Source: Dyella sp. BiH032 (GTDB lineage Bacteria; Pseudomonadota; Gammaproteobacteria; Xanthomonadales; Rhodanobacteraceae). From it: DNA of 64,000 bases. The stretch is taken from positions 4,216,001-4,280,000 of the forward strand of contig NZ_CP134867.1 of the NCBI RefSeq assembly GCF_031954525.1, in the 5' to 3' direction. Made by a program: the position numbers and the translations under genes. Position 1 is the first letter of the stretch. Each line of letters opens with the position of its first letter. The notes below the pieces were generated by a model. The model was not told the DNA's origin and did not search any database. It saw only the letters and a program-made list of their open reading frames with translations. Positions 55,751 through 64,000 of the stretch are shown here, piece after piece.

Positions 55751-56236
55751 CCCCTCATCCCGCCTTCTCCCCGGAGGGGAGAAAGAGAAGTGCAGTACCG
55801 CGGCAAGCAAGAACAAAAACAAGAGCGAGCGAAGCGACGCTCCGTACCGCTCTTGATCTCCCGGGTTCCCTTCGCGGCGGTGAGGGCTGGACGATCAGGC
55901 CGCCGAAGGCGGGCGGGGACAGGACGTCCCCGCCTTTTTGATCAGGGCAGGGATGCCCTGTCGAAAAGCCCGGCCAGCCCTCAACGCACCCGCAGCAGCG
56001 AAGGCTGCGGAGGGCGCCGCGCAGGGTGCCCTTCTTCTTGGTTACTTCTTCTTGGGCAAGCAAGAAGAAGTAACTCGCTCTCCGGCAGGAGAGCGAAACC
56101 CTCGCCCCGGAGGGGCGAGACCAGACTGGCGATCACCTCTCACCGGTTCCCGGCTTGCGCCGGAATGACGAGAATGGGAGGGCGAGGTGATCGTCAGCGC
56201 CCGACGTTGAGGGTTCGCAAGCTCACCCCAACCTAC
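55751..56236 (+). repeat. Multi-hairpin repeat element, copy B
   Basis: About 486 bp homologous to 2467-2983. Stems visible: TTCTCCCC/GGGGAGAA-type hairpin; AAGAGCG/CGCTCTT; GGCGGGGAC/GTCCCCGCC; CAGGGCA/TGCCCTG; GCAGC-GAAG-GCTGC (55995-56008); GTTACTTCTTCTT-GGGCAAGC-AAGAAGAAGTAAC (56041-56074); CGCTCTCC/GGAGAGCG (56076-56095); CTCGCCCC/GGGGCGAG (56101-56119). It occupies most of the 688-bp gap between phospholipase C and the clpB terminator. Open frames within are not credible genes. Confidence 0.85.
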
Positions 56237-56295
56237 GCAGCATCGCGCCTATTGCCACACGCCACGCCACGCACCCAAACGCCCCACCCCCACGC

Positions 56296-56324
56296 AAAAA
56301 AAGAGGCGCCCCCAAAGGCGCCTC
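56296..56324 (-). terminator. Intrinsic terminator of clpB
   Basis: Minus strand GAGGCGCC-TTTGGG-GGCGCCTC followed by TTTTTTT, 22 bp past the clpB stop. Confidence 0.95.
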
Positions 56325-56345
56325 CTCCATCCACAAACGACAAGC

Positions 56346-58934
56346 TCAGTGTTTCTTGCGAAACACCAGATGCCCACCCTGGGCATCCACCTCGATCACA
56401 TCCCCTGGCGCGAAGCGCCCCTCCAAAATCTCCTTCGCCAGCGGATTCTCCAGCTGCTGCTGCACCGCGCGCTTCAAAGGGCGCGCGCCATACACCGGAT
56501 CGAAGCCCACATTGCCCAGCAGGTCGAGCGCCTGCTCGCCGATGTTCAGCGAAAGCTGGCGTTCCGCCAGGCGCTTCTCCAGATAGGCGAGCTGGATACG
56601 CGCGATTGCGCGGATCTGCTTCTTCTCCAGCGGCCGGAACACCACCAGCTCGTCGAGGCGGTTGATGAACTCGGGACGGAAGTGCGCCTGCACCACGCCC
56701 AGCACCGCCGCCTTCATCTTGGTATAGCCCTCGTCGCCGCCATCGCCGTCCAGCTCCTGGATCAGCTGCGAGCCGAGGTTGGAGGTCATCACGATCACGG
56801 TGTTGCGGAAATCCACCGTGCGGCCCTGGCCATCGGTCAGGCGCCCGTCGTCCAGCACCTGCAGCAGGATGTTGAACACGTCCGGATGGGCCTTCTCTAC
56901 CTCGTCCAGCAGGATCACGCTGTACGGACGGCGGCGCACCGCCTCGGTGAGGTAACCGCCTTCCTCATAGCCGACGTAGCCCGGAGGTGCGCCGATCAGA
57001 CGGCTCACGGAGTGCTTCTCCATGAACTCGCTCATGTCGATGCGCACCATGGCGTCCTGCGTGTCGAACAGGAATTCGGCCAGTGCCTTGCAAAGCTCCG
57101 TCTTGCCCACGCCGGTGGGACCCAGGAACAGGAACGAACCGTATGGGCGGTTCGGGTCGGACAGGCCGGCACGCGCGCGGCGGATCGCATCGGACACGGC
57201 GCGCACCGCCTCGTCCTGGCCCACCACGCGCTTGTGCAGCGCATCTTCCATGTGCAGCAGCTTCTCGCGCTCGCCTTCGAGCATCTTGCTCACCGGAATA
57301 CCGGTCCAGCGCGACACGACTTCGGCGATCTCCTCGTCGGTCACGCGATCCTGCACCAGCTTGAACTCGTGCTTCTCGGCGGCCTGCGCGGCTTCGAGCT
57401 GCTTCTCCAGTTCCGGCAAGCGGCCGTACTGGATCTCGCTCATGCGGGCGTAGTCCTGACGGCGCTGCGCGGCTTCCAGGTCCACGCGGGCCTGCTCGAT
57501 CTGCTCCTTGATCTTGGTCGCGCCCTGCAACAGCGCCTTCTCCGACTTCCACACTTCGTTGAGGTCGGAGAACTCGCGCTCCAGTTTCTCGATGTCGCTC
57601 TCCAGGTCGGCGAGGCGCTTCTTAGACGCCTCGTCCGTTTCCTTGCGCAGCATTTCGCGCTGGATCTTCAGCTGGATCAGGCGGCGCTCCAGGCGGTCCA
57701 GTTCTTCCGGCTTGGAATCGATCTCCATGCGGATGCGGCTGGCGGCCTCGTCCATCAGGTCGATGGCCTTGTCCGGGAGCTGGCGGTCGGTGATGTAGCG
57801 GTTGGACAGCGTGGCCGCGGCGACGATGGCCGGGTCGGTGATCTCCACGCCGTGGTGCACCGAGTAGCGCTCCTTCAGGCCGCGCAGGATGGCGATGGTG
57901 TCTTCCACGCTCGGCTCGCCCACGAACACCTTCTGGAAGCGGCGCTCCAGCGCGGCGTCCTTCTCGATGTATTTGCGGTACTCGTCCAGCGTGGTGGCGC
58001 CGATGCAATGCAGCTCGCCGCGCGCCAGCGCGGGCTTGAGCATGTTGCCCGCGTCCATGGCGCCCTCGGCCTTGCCGGCTCCGACCATGGTGTGCAGTTC
58101 GTCGATGAACAGGATGACGCGGCCTTCCTGCTTGGCGAGGTCGTTGAGCACGCCCTTGAGGCGCTCCTCGAACTCGCCGCGGAACTTCGCGCCGGCGATC
58201 AGCGCGCCCATGTCCAGCGCGAGCACGCGGCGGTCGCGCAGGCCCTCGGGCACTTCGCCCTTGACGATGCGCTGGGCCAGGCCTTCGACGATCGCGGTCT
58301 TGCCCACGCCGGGCTCGCCGATCAGCACGGGGTTGTTCTTGGTGCGCCGCTGCAGCACCTGGATGGTGCGGCGGATTTCTTCGTCGCGCCCGATCACCGG
58401 ATCGAGCTTGCCGCTTTCGGCGCGCGCGGTGAGGTCGATGCAGTACTTCTCCAGCGCCTGGCGCTGGTCTTCCGCGTTCTCGCTCTGCACCTTCTCGCCG
58501 CCGCGGATCTTTTCGATCGCCTGCTCGAGATTCGCCTTGGTGGCACCGGCGGCCTTCAGCGCGGCGCCGAGGTCGCCCTTGTCGTCCAGCGCGGCCAGCA
58601 CGAAAAGCTCGCTGGCGATGAACTGGTCGCCGCGCTGCTGCGCGAGCTTGTCGGTGAGGTTGAGCAGGCGCGTGAGGTCGTTGCCCACGTGCACGTTGCC
58701 TTCCTGCCCGCTCACGCGCGGCAGGCGGTCGACGGCTTCGGCCACGCGCTGGCGCAGCGTGGGCACATTGACCTGGGCCTGGGTCAGCAGCGGCGCGGTC
58801 GTGCCGCCCTGCTGGTCGAGCAGCGCCATCATCACGTGCACTGGCTCGAGCATGTTGTTGTCGCGACCGACCGCGAGCGATTGCGCATCGGCCAGCGCCT
58901 GTTGGAAACGGGACGTCAGTTTGTCCATCCGCAT
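56346..58934 (-). CDS. clpB: ATP-dependent chaperone ClpB
   Basis: An 862-residue Hsp100 disaggregase: N-domain (1-150), AAA1 with Walker [11 protein letters not shown] and Walker [10 protein letters not shown], the coiled-coil M-domain (about 405-525), AAA2 with [14 protein letters not shown] and [11 protein letters not shown]. It works with DnaK to solubilise aggregates. ATG 58934 ([11 protein letters not shown]) matches the family; further upstream frame is leader. A sigma-32-type promoter lies upstream. Confidence 0.97.
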   Translation of the reverse strand: MRMDKLTSRFQQALADAQSLAVGRDNNMLEPVHVMMALLDQQGGTTAPLLTQAQVNVPTLRQRVAEAVDRLPRVSGQEGNVHVGNDLTRLLNLTDKLAQQRGDQFIASELFVLAALDDKGDLGAALKAAGATKANLEQAIEKIRGGEKVQSENAEDQRQALEKYCIDLTARAESGKLDPVIGRDEEIRRTIQVLQRRTKNNPVLIGEPGVGKTAIVEGLAQRIVKGEVPEGLRDRRVLALDMGALIAGAKFRGEFEERLKGVLNDLAKQEGRVILFIDELHTMVGAGKAEGAMDAGNMLKPALARGELHCIGATTLDEYRKYIEKDAALERRFQKVFVGEPSVEDTIAILRGLKERYSVHHGVEITDPAIVAAATLSNRYITDRQLPDKAIDLMDEAASRIRMEIDSKPEELDRLERRLIQLKIQREMLRKETDEASKKRLADLESDIEKLEREFSDLNEVWKSEKALLQGATKIKEQIEQARVDLEAAQRRQDYARMSEIQYGRLPELEKQLEAAQAAEKHEFKLVQDRVTDEEIAEVVSRWTGIPVSKMLEGEREKLLHMEDALHKRVVGQDEAVRAVSDAIRRARAGLSDPNRPYGSFLFLGPTGVGKTELCKALAEFLFDTQDAMVRIDMSEFMEKHSVSRLIGAPPGYVGYEEGGYLTEAVRRRPYSVILLDEVEKAHPDVFNILLQVLDDGRLTDGQGRTVDFRNTVIVMTSNLGSQLIQELDGDGGDEGYTKMKAAVLGVVQAHFRPEFINRLDELVVFRPLEKKQIRAIARIQLAYLEKRLAERQLSLNIGEQALDLLGNVGFDPVYGARPLKRAVQQQLENPLAKEILEGRFAPGDVIEVDAQGGHLVFRKKH

Positions 58935-58991
58935 TGGTGGGGTTCCCCGCAAGAAAAAGGATCGGCGGCCGGGGCCGCTCACTGCACGGCG

Positions 58992-59020
58992 AGATGCGGT
59001 CCAGCATGAACCGATTCAAG
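58992..59020 (-). promoter_or_regulatory. Sigma-32 heat-shock promoter of clpB
   Basis: Minus strand CTTGAA (59015-59020), 15-bp spacer, CCGCATCT (58992-58999). Compared with the consensus CTTGAA-N13-17-CCCCATNT only one base differs. It lies about 58 bp before the clpB start. Confidence 0.85.
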
Positions 59021-59047
59021 CGCCGCTCAGTTGTTTCACATCAAGGA

Positions 59048-59066
59048 ATCCCCATCCCATGGGGAT
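59048..59066. other. Inverted repeat in the clpB/otsB divergent region
   Basis: ATCCCCAT-CCC-ATGGGGAT, perfect 8-bp arms, upstream of the clpB promoter and about 60 bp before otsB. Candidate operator for the trehalose operon. Confidence 0.4.
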
Positions 59067-59124
59067 CGTTCACTCAGACTCATCCAAAGCTGATCTTCAC
59101 ATTCGCCCTGATAGGCTCCCCTCG

Positions 59125-59955
59125 ATGTCTCTGTCTCTAGCCTCTTCCCGCATGCCTGCCATGCCGACGCTGCCGGCCCCACCCCTGCCGGGTACCGACG
59201 ACCGCTGGGCGCTGTTCCTCGACGTGGACGGCACCCTGCTGGATTTCGCCGATCGCCCGGACGATGTGCGCGTCGAACCCTCCCTGTACGGCCTGCTGGC
59301 CGAACTCTACGCCTATCTGGACGGCGCGCTGGCCCTGGTCAGCGGCCGCAGCCTGGCCAATCTCGACACGCTGTTCGGCGCACCGCCGTGGGCCATGGCC
59401 GGCCTGCACGGGCTGCAGCTGCGGCATGCCGACGGCGAGCGGCGCGAAACCCGCGTCAGCGGCAGCCGGCGCACCCTGGTGCTGCACGCGGCGGAATCGC
59501 TCGCGCGTGAATTTCCGGGCGTGCTGGTCGAGAACAAGGACCTGGCCGTGGCCCTGCACTGCCGCACCGCGCCGGCACATTTCGATGTGCTCCAGGAGGC
59601 CCTGCACGGACTGATGCCCGGCCTGCCCGGCTATGAGCTGCAGGCCGGAAACCTGGTGCTGGAACTGAAGCCGACCGGAATGGACAAGGGCAAGGCGGTG
59701 ACCGAGCTGCTCGAACGCGCGCCGTTCGCCGGACGCCTGCCCGTGTATCTCGGCGACGACCTCACCGACGAGCATGGCTTCGCCGCCGCCAACCTGGAGA
59801 ACGGGATCAGCGTGCGCGTCGGCGACCGCGAACCCAGCCTCGCCCAATACACCCTTCCGGGTCCGTCGTCGGCGCAGGCCTGGCTGCAACGTGTCTTGAA
59901 TGTGCTGAAGCAAGGAGTCGAACCTCATGCCCATGCCTTTGGAGGGAATGCCTGA
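59125..59955 (+). CDS. otsB: Trehalose-6-phosphate phosphatase OtsB
   Basis: A 276-residue HAD phosphatase: [12 protein letters not shown] (catalytic DxD), [14 protein letters not shown], and [13 protein letters not shown]. It releases trehalose from trehalose-6-phosphate. ATG 59125 is taken; ATG 59152 and 59161 are possible, since no strong ribosome site precedes any of them. It overlaps the GH15 gene by 29 nt. Confidence 0.94.
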   Translation: MSLSLASSRMPAMPTLPAPPLPGTDDRWALFLDVDGTLLDFADRPDDVRVEPSLYGLLAELYAYLDGALALVSGRSLANLDTLFGAPPWAMAGLHGLQLRHADGERRETRVSGSRRTLVLHAAESLAREFPGVLVENKDLAVALHCRTAPAHFDVLQEALHGLMPGLPGYELQAGNLVLELKPTGMDKGKAVTELLERAPFAGRLPVYLGDDLTDEHGFAAANLENGISVRVGDREPSLAQYTLPGPSSAQAWLQRVLNVLKQGVEPHAHAFGGNA

Positions 59956-61780
59956 ACGGACCAGGCCCGACGACACCGGGCCTGGCGAGACCAGAGCGGC
60001 GACGCGGGACCTCGCCCTGGGAGTGATCGGCAACGGCAGCATCGCCGCGCTGATCGACGGCACCGGCCGCATCGTCTGGGGCTGCCTGCCGCGCTTCGAC
60101 AGCGACGCCAGCTTCTGCGCGTTGCTCTCGCCGGCCTGCGAAGGCGGCGACTGGGCCATCGAGCTCGAGCACATGGCCCGGGCCGAGCAGGAGTACCTGC
60201 CCAATACGGCCGTGCTGGTCACGCGCCTCTACGACCGCCACGACAACGCCATCGAAATCGTGGACTTCGCCCCGCGCCACCGCACGCGCGGCCGCTTCTA
60301 CCACCCCGTGATGCTGGCCCGCCGCGTGCGCCCCCTGCATGGCAATCCGCGCATCCGCGTGCTGATCCGCCCGCTGTGCGACTACGGCGCGCGTCAGCCG
60401 GTCACCAGTTCCGGCAGCAATCACATCCGCTTCCTGCTCAGCGACGTGGTGCAGCGCCTGACCACCGACGTGGCCGTGCCGCTGGTCGAGCGGCAACTGT
60501 TCTTCCATCTGGACCGGCCGGCGCATTTCGTGTTCGGGCCGGACGAAACGCTCAACACCAGCCCGGCCGATTTCATCCATGGCACGCTGGAATACACCAT
60601 CGCCTATTGGCGCGACTGGGTGCGCTACCTGTCCATCCCCTACGAATGGCAGGAGGCGGTGATCCGCGCCGCGATCACCTTGAAGCTGTGCCAGTACGAA
60701 GCCACGGGCGCCATCGTCGCCGCCCTGACCACGTCCATACCCGAGGCACCCCGCACCAGCCGCAACTGGGACTACCGCTACTGCTGGCTGCGCGACGCCG
60801 CCTTCGTAGTGCGCGCGCTCAATCGATTGGGCGCGACGCGCACCATGGAGGAATACATCCGCTACGTGTTCAACATCGTCTCCTCGGAGGGCGACCAGGA
60901 GATCGGCCCAGTGTTCGGCATCACCTTCGAGCACGAACTGCTGGAACGCGAAGCGCCCGGCCTGGCGGGCTACCGCGGCATGGGGCCGGTGCGCATCGGC
61001 AACGACGCGTGGCGACAGCGGCAGAACGATGTGTACGGCTCGGTGGTGGTCGCTTCCGCGCAGCTGTTCTTCGACCGCCGCCTGGAGAATCCGGGCGATG
61101 CACGCGCCTTCCAGCGGCTGGAAAGCATGGGCCGCATGGCCTTGCGCATGGCCGAGGAACCGGATGCCGGCCTGTGGGAATTCCGCGGACGCGCCGCGGT
61201 GCATACCTACTCGGCCGCCATGTGCTGGGCGGCTTGCGACCGTCTCGCGCATATCGCCACCGAGCTGGGCCTGCGCGACCGCGCGCGCTATTGGCACGAC
61301 GAAGCCGTGGCGTTGCACGAGCGCATCTCCGCGCGTATCTGGAACGAACGCCTGGGCCATTTCGTCGATGCGTTCGATGGCGAGCACCTGGATGCCAGCC
61401 TGTTGTTGCTGGCCGACATCGGCTTCGTCCGCGCCAGGGACCCGCGCTTCATCGCCACGGTCGATGCGATCGGCCGGGCGCTGGGGCGCGGCGACTACCT
61501 GTTCCGCTACATCGCACCCGACGATTTCGGCACGCCGGAGACCAGCTTCAACATCTGCACGTTCTGGTACATCGAGGCGCTGGCCGCCACCGGGCGCAAG
61601 CGGCGCGCGCGGCTTATGTTTGAGCACATGCTGGCCAAGCGCAATCCGCTGGGCCTGCTCTCGGAAGACATCGCGCCCAGTTCCGGCGAGCACTGGGGTA
61701 ACTACCCGCAGACCTATTCGCTGGTGGGCCTCATCCAGACCGCGATGCGACTGTCGCGCCGCTGGGAGGACGAACTATGA
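59927..61780 (+). CDS. Glycoside hydrolase family 15 protein (glucoamylase/trehalase-like)
   Basis: A 617-residue GH15 enzyme: N-terminal beta-sandwich (about 25-260), then an alpha/alpha barrel beginning [22 protein letters not shown] catalytic glutamate is likely in [20 protein letters not shown]. Some GH15 members are trehalases, so it may tune trehalose levels; alpha-glucan hydrolysis is the alternative. AAGGAG precedes ATG 59927. It overlaps otsB by 29 nt and otsA by 4 nt, so the three are made together. Confidence 0.92.
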   Translation: MPMPLEGMPERTRPDDTGPGETRAATRDLALGVIGNGSIAALIDGTGRIVWGCLPRFDSDASFCALLSPACEGGDWAIELEHMARAEQEYLPNTAVLVTRLYDRHDNAIEIVDFAPRHRTRGRFYHPVMLARRVRPLHGNPRIRVLIRPLCDYGARQPVTSSGSNHIRFLLSDVVQRLTTDVAVPLVERQLFFHLDRPAHFVFGPDETLNTSPADFIHGTLEYTIAYWRDWVRYLSIPYEWQEAVIRAAITLKLCQYEATGAIVAALTTSIPEAPRTSRNWDYRYCWLRDAAFVVRALNRLGATRTMEEYIRYVFNIVSSEGDQEIGPVFGITFEHELLEREAPGLAGYRGMGPVRIGNDAWRQRQNDVYGSVVVASAQLFFDRRLENPGDARAFQRLESMGRMALRMAEEPDAGLWEFRGRAAVHTYSAAMCWAACDRLAHIATELGLRDRARYWHDEAVALHERISARIWNERLGHFVDAFDGEHLDASLLLLADIGFVRARDPRFIATVDAIGRALGRGDYLFRYIAPDDFGTPETSFNICTFWYIEALAATGRKRRARLMFEHMLAKRNPLGLLSEDIAPSSGEHWGNYPQTYSLVGLIQTAMRLSRRWEDEL

Positions 61781-63162
61781 GTGTGGTCCCGGCACGTACC
61801 GGGCGCCTCATCGTGGTTTCCAATCGAGTCGCCATGCCCAAGCAGACCGCCACCGGCGGCCTGGCCTCGGCGATGCGCGCCGCGTTGCAGGAAGCCGGCG
61901 GGCTATGGTTCGGCTGGAGCGGCAAGATCGCCGGCGAGACGGCGGCCACGGTGCACCACCTCTACGACGGACCGGTGCATTACGCCACGATCGACCTGTC
62001 GCGCGGCGACCATGACCACTTCTACGACGGCTTCGCCAACCGCACGCTGTGGCCGCTGCTGCACTACCGTCCCGACTTGGTGGACTACAGCCGCGGTCAT
62101 CTGGACGGCTATCTGCGGGTAAACGACGTGTTCGCCGAACGGCTGGCCGCACTGATCGAGCCCGACGATACGATCTGGGTGAACGACTATCACCTGATCC
62201 CGCTGGCGTCGATGCTGCGCCAGCGCGGCGTGCGCAACCGCATCGGCTTCTTCCTGCACACGCCGCTGCCCGCGGCGGGACTGCTGATTGCGCTGCCGCG
62301 ACACCGCGAGCTGCTGGAGACGCTTTCCGCCTACGACCTGATCGGCGTTCACACCACGCGCGACCTGCGTTCCCTCGAGGACTATTTCGTGCACGAGACC
62401 GGTGCCCGCCTGCGCCGCGGCCATAGGCTGCGTGCAAGCAACCGGCGCCGCTTCCGCGCCGGCGTGTTTCCCATCGGCATCGATACACGGCACGTCGCTG
62501 AGGCGGCCGAGCGCTCCGCGTCGCTGGAAGAGATCGAGCACCTGCGCGCCAGCCTGGAAGGACGCGCGCTGATCATCGGTGTGGACCGGCTCGACTATTC
62601 CAAGGGGCTGCCGCAGCGTTTCGATGCCTATGCGCGCCTGCTCGAACGCGTGCCGGATCTGCACCGCAAGGTCAGCTTCCTGCAGATCGCGCCGCCGTCG
62701 CGCAGCACCGTACCGGAGTACCGGCAGATCCGCCGCGAGCTGGAGCGCAAGGCGGGGCACATCAATGGCCTTTATGCGGCGCCGGACTGGGTGCCGATCC
62801 GCTACGTCAACAACTCGTTCCCGCACAGCGTGCTGAGCGGCTATTACCGCTATGCCAAGGTGGGGCTCGTCACGCCGATGCGCGACGGCATGAACCTGGT
62901 CGCCAAGGAATACGTGGCCAGCCAGGACCCGGACGATCCGGGCGTGCTGGTGCTGTCGCGCTTCGCCGGCGCCGCGCAGGAACTGCACGAGGCACTGCTG
63001 GTGAACCCGGCCGACACCGAGGAAGTAGCCGACGCGCTGGAGACGGCGCTGGCGATGCCGCTGGAAGAACGCCGCGCCCGCTGGCGCGCGATGATGGATG
63101 TGCTGGAACGCCAGGACATCACGGCGTGGCGGCGGAGTTTCATCGCTGCGTTGAAGGAGTGA
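61777..63162 (+). CDS. otsA: Trehalose-6-phosphate synthase OtsA
   Basis: A 461-residue GT20 glycosyltransferase joining UDP-glucose and glucose-6-phosphate. Signatures: [42 protein letters not shown], and [18 protein letters not shown] 61777 overlaps the GH15 stop as ATGA. Its product is the substrate of OtsB at the operon start; the pair makes the osmoprotectant trehalose. Confidence 0.97.
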   Translation: MSVVPARTGRLIVVSNRVAMPKQTATGGLASAMRAALQEAGGLWFGWSGKIAGETAATVHHLYDGPVHYATIDLSRGDHDHFYDGFANRTLWPLLHYRPDLVDYSRGHLDGYLRVNDVFAERLAALIEPDDTIWVNDYHLIPLASMLRQRGVRNRIGFFLHTPLPAAGLLIALPRHRELLETLSAYDLIGVHTTRDLRSLEDYFVHETGARLRRGHRLRASNRRRFRAGVFPIGIDTRHVAEAAERSASLEEIEHLRASLEGRALIIGVDRLDYSKGLPQRFDAYARLLERVPDLHRKVSFLQIAPPSRSTVPEYRQIRRELERKAGHINGLYAAPDWVPIRYVNNSFPHSVLSGYYRYAKVGLVTPMRDGMNLVAKEYVASQDPDDPGVLVLSRFAGAAQELHEALLVNPADTEEVADALETALAMPLEERRARWRAMMDVLERQDITAWRRSFIAALKE

Positions 63163-63257
63163 CGCGGCGGAAGGGGTGTGAACGGGGGCGCGGGAAGGCG
63201 AAGATGTGCCGTTTGTGAGCGCGGCAAGGGTTCGCTTCGTAGGGCTCCTCACCCCGA

Positions 63258-63280
63258 CCCTTTCCCCGGAGGGGAGAGGG
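63258..63280. terminator. GC hairpin between otsA and pgeF
   Basis: CCCTTTCCCC-GGA-GGGGAGAGGG, a 10-bp stem with one G-U, in the 153-bp convergent gap. Same family as the hairpins at 2481, 11849 and in repeat B. No U-tract. Confidence 0.5.
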
Positions 63281-63315
63281 CGAGGGAAAGGGAGAGGGAG
63301 AGGAGTGGAAGCGGG

Positions 63316-64000
63316 TTACGCCAGCCAGATCAACGTGGCGAAACGTCCGCTCCGCGCGGCATCGCGGCGATACGAATAGAAGCGCGCGTCGACCAGCGTG
63401 TCGAAGCCGCCGCCATGGATGGCGCACACGCCGGCCCGTTCGAGCCGGCGCCGCGCGAGCCCCGCGAGATCGCACAGCCAATGGCCGGGGCGCGTCGGCT
63501 CGAAACAGGCAGCCGCGGCCGCGTCGTCCGCCACGAACGCTTCGCGGACTTCGGCCCCCACTTCATACGAGGCTGCGCCGATGCACGGACCCAGCCAGGC
63601 CATCACCTGCGCGGATGGCGCGCGCATGCGGCGCAGCGTGGCTTCCAGCACGCCGTTCGCCAGGCCGCGCCAGCCCGCGTGGGCGGCGGCTACTTCCCCG
63701 CCGTCCGCGGCGCAGAACAGCACCGGCAGGCAATCGGCGGTGAGGATCGCCAGCGGCTCGCCGCGGGCGTGCGTGACGGATGCATCGGCTTCGGGCTCGT
63801 CTTCGCCCTCGCTGCCGTCGAACGGCGCGACGTCGATGCCGTGTACCTGCCGCAGCCAGCGCGGCGCCCTGGGCAGACCCAGCATCGCCGTGACGGCGGC
63901 ACGGTTGACCGCGACGGCCTCCGGGACGTCGCCGCAGCGGCTGCCGAGGTTGAAGCGCTCAAACGGGGCCATGGAGACGCCCGCCACCTCGCGCGTGCTC
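63316..64000 (-). CDS. pgeF: PgeF/YfiH-family purine nucleoside phosphorylase or polyphenol oxidase (5' end cut)
   Basis: At least 228 residues, running off the right edge. The first visible residues, STREVAGVSMAPFERFNLG, align with the internal TTRxGGVSxGPYxxxNLG of the family, so about 20-25 residues lie outside and the GTG at 63987 is not the real start. Metal-site motifs are LRQVHGIDV, LTADCLPVLF and AAHAGWRGL. The family was called laccase-like; members act as purine nucleoside phosphorylases/adenosine deaminases or remove misincorporated L-Ser from peptidoglycan precursors (PgeF). Confidence 0.92.
   Translation of the reverse strand, partial: STREVAGVSMAPFERFNLGSRCGDVPEAVAVNRAAVTAMLGLPRAPRWLRQVHGIDVAPFDGSEGEDEPEADASVTHARGEPLAILTADCLPVLFCAADGGEVAAAHAGWRGLANGVLEATLRRMRAPSAQVMAWLGPCIGAASYEVGAEVREAFVADDAAAAACFEPTRPGHWLCDLAGLARRRLERAGVCAIHGGGFDTLVDARFYSYRRDAARSGRFATLIWLA

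Noticed and set aside
56349..59009. An 886-codon frame antisense to clpB
   Set aside because: High-GC shadow of a long real gene; His/Leu/Gln-rich with no domain, while clpB on the other strand is unmistakable.
63316..63987. GTG 63987 as a true start of pgeF
   Set aside because: The frame continues to the window edge and the visible N-terminus aligns with an internal part of the family, so the gene is truncated by the window, not short.

Overview
The window is chromosomal DNA from a high-GC gammaproteobacterium, most likely family Rhodanobacteraceae (Dyella/Luteibacter/Rhodanobacter type, order Xanthomonadales). The gene order supports this: glyA-nrdR-ribD, a ruvC-ruvA-kup-ruvB-ybgC-tolQRAB-pal-cpoB-queE-queC-tRNA-Lys block, and a B12 operon headed by btuB. 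No insertion sequence, integrase, prophage block, CRISPR array or replication origin is visible. The content is mostly housekeeping, with short accessory insertions.

Layout. 1-391: FMN riboswitch on the minus strand, leading into a rib gene cut by the left edge. 392-4873: an accessory block (LysR regulator, zinc-free MDR oxidoreductase, repeat element A, Gfo/Idh oxidoreductase and phytanoyl-CoA dioxygenase-like pair) that separates ribD from the riboswitch-led rib gene. 4965-8929: ribD, a secreted unknown, nrdR, glyA. 9092-16199: DUF817 membrane protein, ettA, pyrF, Tat-exported MBL hydrolase, acyltransferase, Tat-exported PLP lyase. 16317-19705: mprF-virJ operon for lysyl-phosphatidylglycerol. 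20022-23703: OPT transporter, a divergent unknown/XRE pair sharing an inverted repeat, RcnB-like protein. 23898-31076: tRNA-Lys, queuosine genes and the complete Tol-Pal operon. 31069-39837: Holliday-junction genes with kup inserted, yebC, a lipase, aspS, a DUF3011 protein, an FmdB zinc ribbon. 40088-42514: a TonB receptor behind a methionine-box-like palindrome. 42551-53452: an eleven-gene B12 uptake and late cobamide operon under a cobalamin riboswitch. 53645-55657: secreted phospholipase C. 55751-56236: repeat element B. 56346-58934: clpB with a sigma-32 promoter. 59125-63162: trehalose operon otsB-GH15-otsA. The right edge cuts pgeF.

How the genes work together. The B12 operon runs from outer-membrane receptor BtuB and a solitary inner-membrane S-component (BtuM-like) to adenosylation, amidation, aminopropanol attachment and nucleotide-loop assembly. 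From btuM onward every one of its nine junctions overlaps. MprF makes and flips lysyl-PG, and the coupled VirJ/AcvB-family hydrolase probably turns it over. The Tol-Pal genes form one envelope-constriction operon.

The least explained feature is a pair of roughly 500-bp repeats (A, 2467-2983; B, 55751-56236). Each is a chain of about eight hairpins, at least one stem shows compensatory base changes between copies, and both lie in the same orientation between convergent gene ends.
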